DNA from: Smithella sp. D17
GTDB lineage: Bacteria > Desulfobacterota > Syntrophia > Syntrophales > Smithellaceae
Length of the DNA: 8,365 bases
Assembly (NCBI GenBank): GCA_000753945.1
Contig: JQOA01000040.1
Span: 1 to 8,365 of the forward strand
Direction of reading: 5' to 3'
Below are positions 7,071 to 8,365 of the stretch, piece after piece (position 1 is the stretch's first letter; each line of letters starts with the position of its first letter). The notes below the pieces were generated by a model, which ran no database searches, was not told the DNA's origin, and was given only the letters and a program-made list of their open reading frames with translations. Position numbers and translations under genes: made by a program.

Positions 7071-7080
7071 TTTGTAAACC

Positions 7081-8238
7081 TCAACTGTTCCTGAGTCCGC
7101 TTTTTCCAAAAATAGTCGTGATCGGGATAAGAGAAATTTCTCTATTGGCTGTATAAAGAAGGCAAATTCCGACCAGAGCGAATAAAAAATTCGGAGCCCA
7201 GACACCGATTACAGGAGAAAGATAGCCGGTTTCCACCAGCGCTTCGCCGCCGATACGCAGTAAATAATAGGAAGCGACAACAATAAGACCTACGGCAAAT
7301 CCTCTTGATTTAACGGAGCGGTGACTTCTTATGCCCAGAGGAAGAGCCAGCAGCCCGAAAAAGAGGCAGGAAAGAGGTATGGAAAATTTCTTGTGAACTT
7401 CAATAGCTAATTCCCGTATGGCTGCCGGATCCAGGCCGGGTTTTTTCATTTTTTCCAGAAGCTCACTTACGGTCATTTCCGTGCTGGTTTTGGAAGATTC
7501 GTCAAGATTAGCCAATGCGGTGGATAAATCAAGATTAATTTCGTAACTCATAAAATCGATTTTACGGTAATTTTTTAAATCGGAGCTCACGGTATGAATG
7601 GATCCGTCTTCCAGTTTAAGCTTAACGGTCATTGAATCAGCGTCGGAAACGAGAATAGCTCTTTTGGCCAGAATTGTATTTTGTTCGCCGATCATACGGT
7701 TATCGGATATAATAACGCCCTCCATATAATTCTGGTTTACAGGAATTTTTTCTGCGTAAATGAGAAAATCCTTAAAGTCAGAGTTAAACACTTTTTCTTT
7801 TATTCCGATACTGGCATTTTGTTGTGCAATATTGAAAAGCAGGCGCTTAGTGGCGAAATTGCTTTGCGGTACGAGGAAGTAACTTATAAAGACGGCCAAT
7901 ATAAAAGTGATCAAGGACGCAATGGCTACAGGATAGAATATTTGCATCAGACTGATACCCGAAGTTTTAATGGCCGTTATTTCATTATCAGCGGAGAGTC
8001 TGCCCATGGCAATCAAGATGGCAATCAAAAGGGCGATCGGAATAGTGAACAGCATGAAGGAGGGTAATAGAAAAACGATGATCTTAGCTATGGAAAAAAC
8101 ATTGACGCCTTTATTAATGACCAGATCCATAATTTGCATAATTTTCCCCATCAACAGGACGAAAGTAAGAACTAATAAAATAATTATAAAGGGGAAGGCA
8201 ATTTCTTTGAATATATACCTGTTAATAATTTTGCGCAT
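7081..8238 (-). CDS. lptF: LPS export ABC transporter permease LptF
   Basis: Partner permease of LptG in the LptB2FG LPS exporter. From the ATG at 8238 it has 385 residues, starting MRKIINRYIFKEIAFPF, which is how LptF/LptG proteins normally begin. Membrane segments are at about 15-33, 53-78, 101-123, 287-303, 314-329 and 349-366. The coupling helix GRLSADNEITAIKTSGI is at 79-95. The periplasmic jellyroll lies between the third and fourth membrane segments, and LFFGLLALPLGI follows in the fourth. The frame also allows an ATG at 8313 (410 aa) and a GTG at 8271. The extra 25 residues match nothing I know in the family, and a divergent promoter begins just beyond, so I prefer 8238. However, no start has a clear ribosome binding site. 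It is the first gene of the lptF-lptG pair; lptG starts 10 nt after its stop. Confidence 0.88.
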   Translation of the reverse strand: MRKIINRYIFKEIAFPFIIILLVLTFVLLMGKIMQIMDLVINKGVNVFSIAKIIVFLLPSFMLFTIPIALLIAILIAMGRLSADNEITAIKTSGISLMQIFYPVAIASLITFILAVFISYFLVPQSNFATKRLLFNIAQQNASIGIKEKVFNSDFKDFLIYAEKIPVNQNYMEGVIISDNRMIGEQNTILAKRAILVSDADSMTVKLKLEDGSIHTVSSDLKNYRKIDFMSYEINLDLSTALANLDESSKTSTEMTVSELLEKMKKPGLDPAAIRELAIEVHKKFSIPLSCLFFGLLALPLGIRSHRSVKSRGFAVGLIVVASYYLLRIGGEALVETGYLSPVIGVWAPNFLFALVGICLLYTANREISLIPITTIFGKSGLRNS

Positions 8239-8261
8239 TTGATCGTCAACTTTTTTTCTTG

Positions 8262-8291
8262 AAAATAGCACGTATTGGTAAGTTTTCTCAA
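8262..8291 (-). promoter_or_regulatory. Possible promoter for lptFG
   Basis: On the minus strand, TTGAGA (8291-8286) and TATTTT (8267-8262) are 18 nt apart, matching 5 and 4 of 6 consensus bases. Transcription would start about 15-20 nt before the ATG at 8238. If real, it rules out the longer 8313 start because that codon lies upstream of it. Box matching only. Confidence 0.3.
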
Positions 8292-8316
8292 GCAAAACAT
8301 CAAAAGCATTCATTTA

Positions 8317-8345
8317 TTGACAGTTGCAAACATTTTTCCTATATT
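8317..8345 (+). promoter_or_regulatory. Near-consensus sigma-70 promoter pointing out of the right edge
   Basis: TTGACA at 8317-8322 (6 of 6) and TATATT at 8340-8345 (5 of 6) are separated by exactly 17 nt, the best-looking promoter in the window. It reads rightwards, away from lptFG, so it should drive a divergent gene or RNA beyond base 8365. Its -35 box starts 4 nt from the farthest possible lptF start codon. Confidence 0.6.
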
Positions 8346-8365
8346 AATCCATTATTTTTATTCTT

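Noticed and set aside
7071..7205. N-terminal 45-residue extension of LptG from an ATG at 7205
   Set aside because: Overlaps the lptF C-terminal coding region, does not resemble LptG, and a better placed TTG with a ribosome site gives the normal length.
7681..8067. Plus-strand 128-codon open frame opposite lptF
   Set aside because: Composition and position are those of an antisense shadow of a membrane protein gene; no known motif.

Overview
The window looks like chromosomal housekeeping DNA from an AT-rich Gram-negative bacterium. It most resembles Deltaproteobacteria/Desulfobacterota, possibly of the Syntrophus/Smithella kind. The evidence is LPS-export permease genes (so an outer membrane), a lipoprotein MltD-type murein transglycosylase with a helical N-terminal region, and a pan-type leader RNA before panC, which among Proteobacteria is known from deltaproteobacteria. 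The taxon is an inference. No mobile element, CRISPR array, tRNA or rRNA was seen.

Layout, left to right. (1) 1-757: 3' part of prfB (release factor 2), cut by the window edge. (2) 948-2963: mltD-like lipoprotein transglycosylase with three C-terminal LysM repeats. (3) 3020-3140: a regulatory leader with a -35 box, a hairpin carrying two bulged adenosines that fits the pan motif, an 11-12 bp antiterminator helix, and a perfect intrinsic terminator ending 6 nt before panC. (4) 3147-4392: panC and panD, giving pantothenate and beta-alanine synthesis. (5) 4552-5976: ahcY, S-adenosylhomocysteine hydrolase. (6) On the minus strand, 8238-5991: lptF then lptG, the inner-membrane permease pair of the LPS exporter, converging on ahcY with only 14 nt between stop codons. 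(7) 8317-8345: a near-consensus promoter pointing out of the right edge, so a divergent gene probably lies beyond it.

How the genes fit together: panC and panD act in the same pathway. PanD makes beta-alanine from aspartate and PanC joins it to pantoate; panB is not in this window. The leader is built so that folding of the pan hairpin would block the antiterminator and free the terminator, predicting feedback shut-off of panCD. LptF and LptG are coupled: lptG seems to start at a TTG whose ribosome binding site overlaps the lptF stop codon. The other genes (prfB, mltD, ahcY) are functionally unrelated neighbours.

The most interesting element is the panC leader. I found no evidence of a wholly new multi-gene system.
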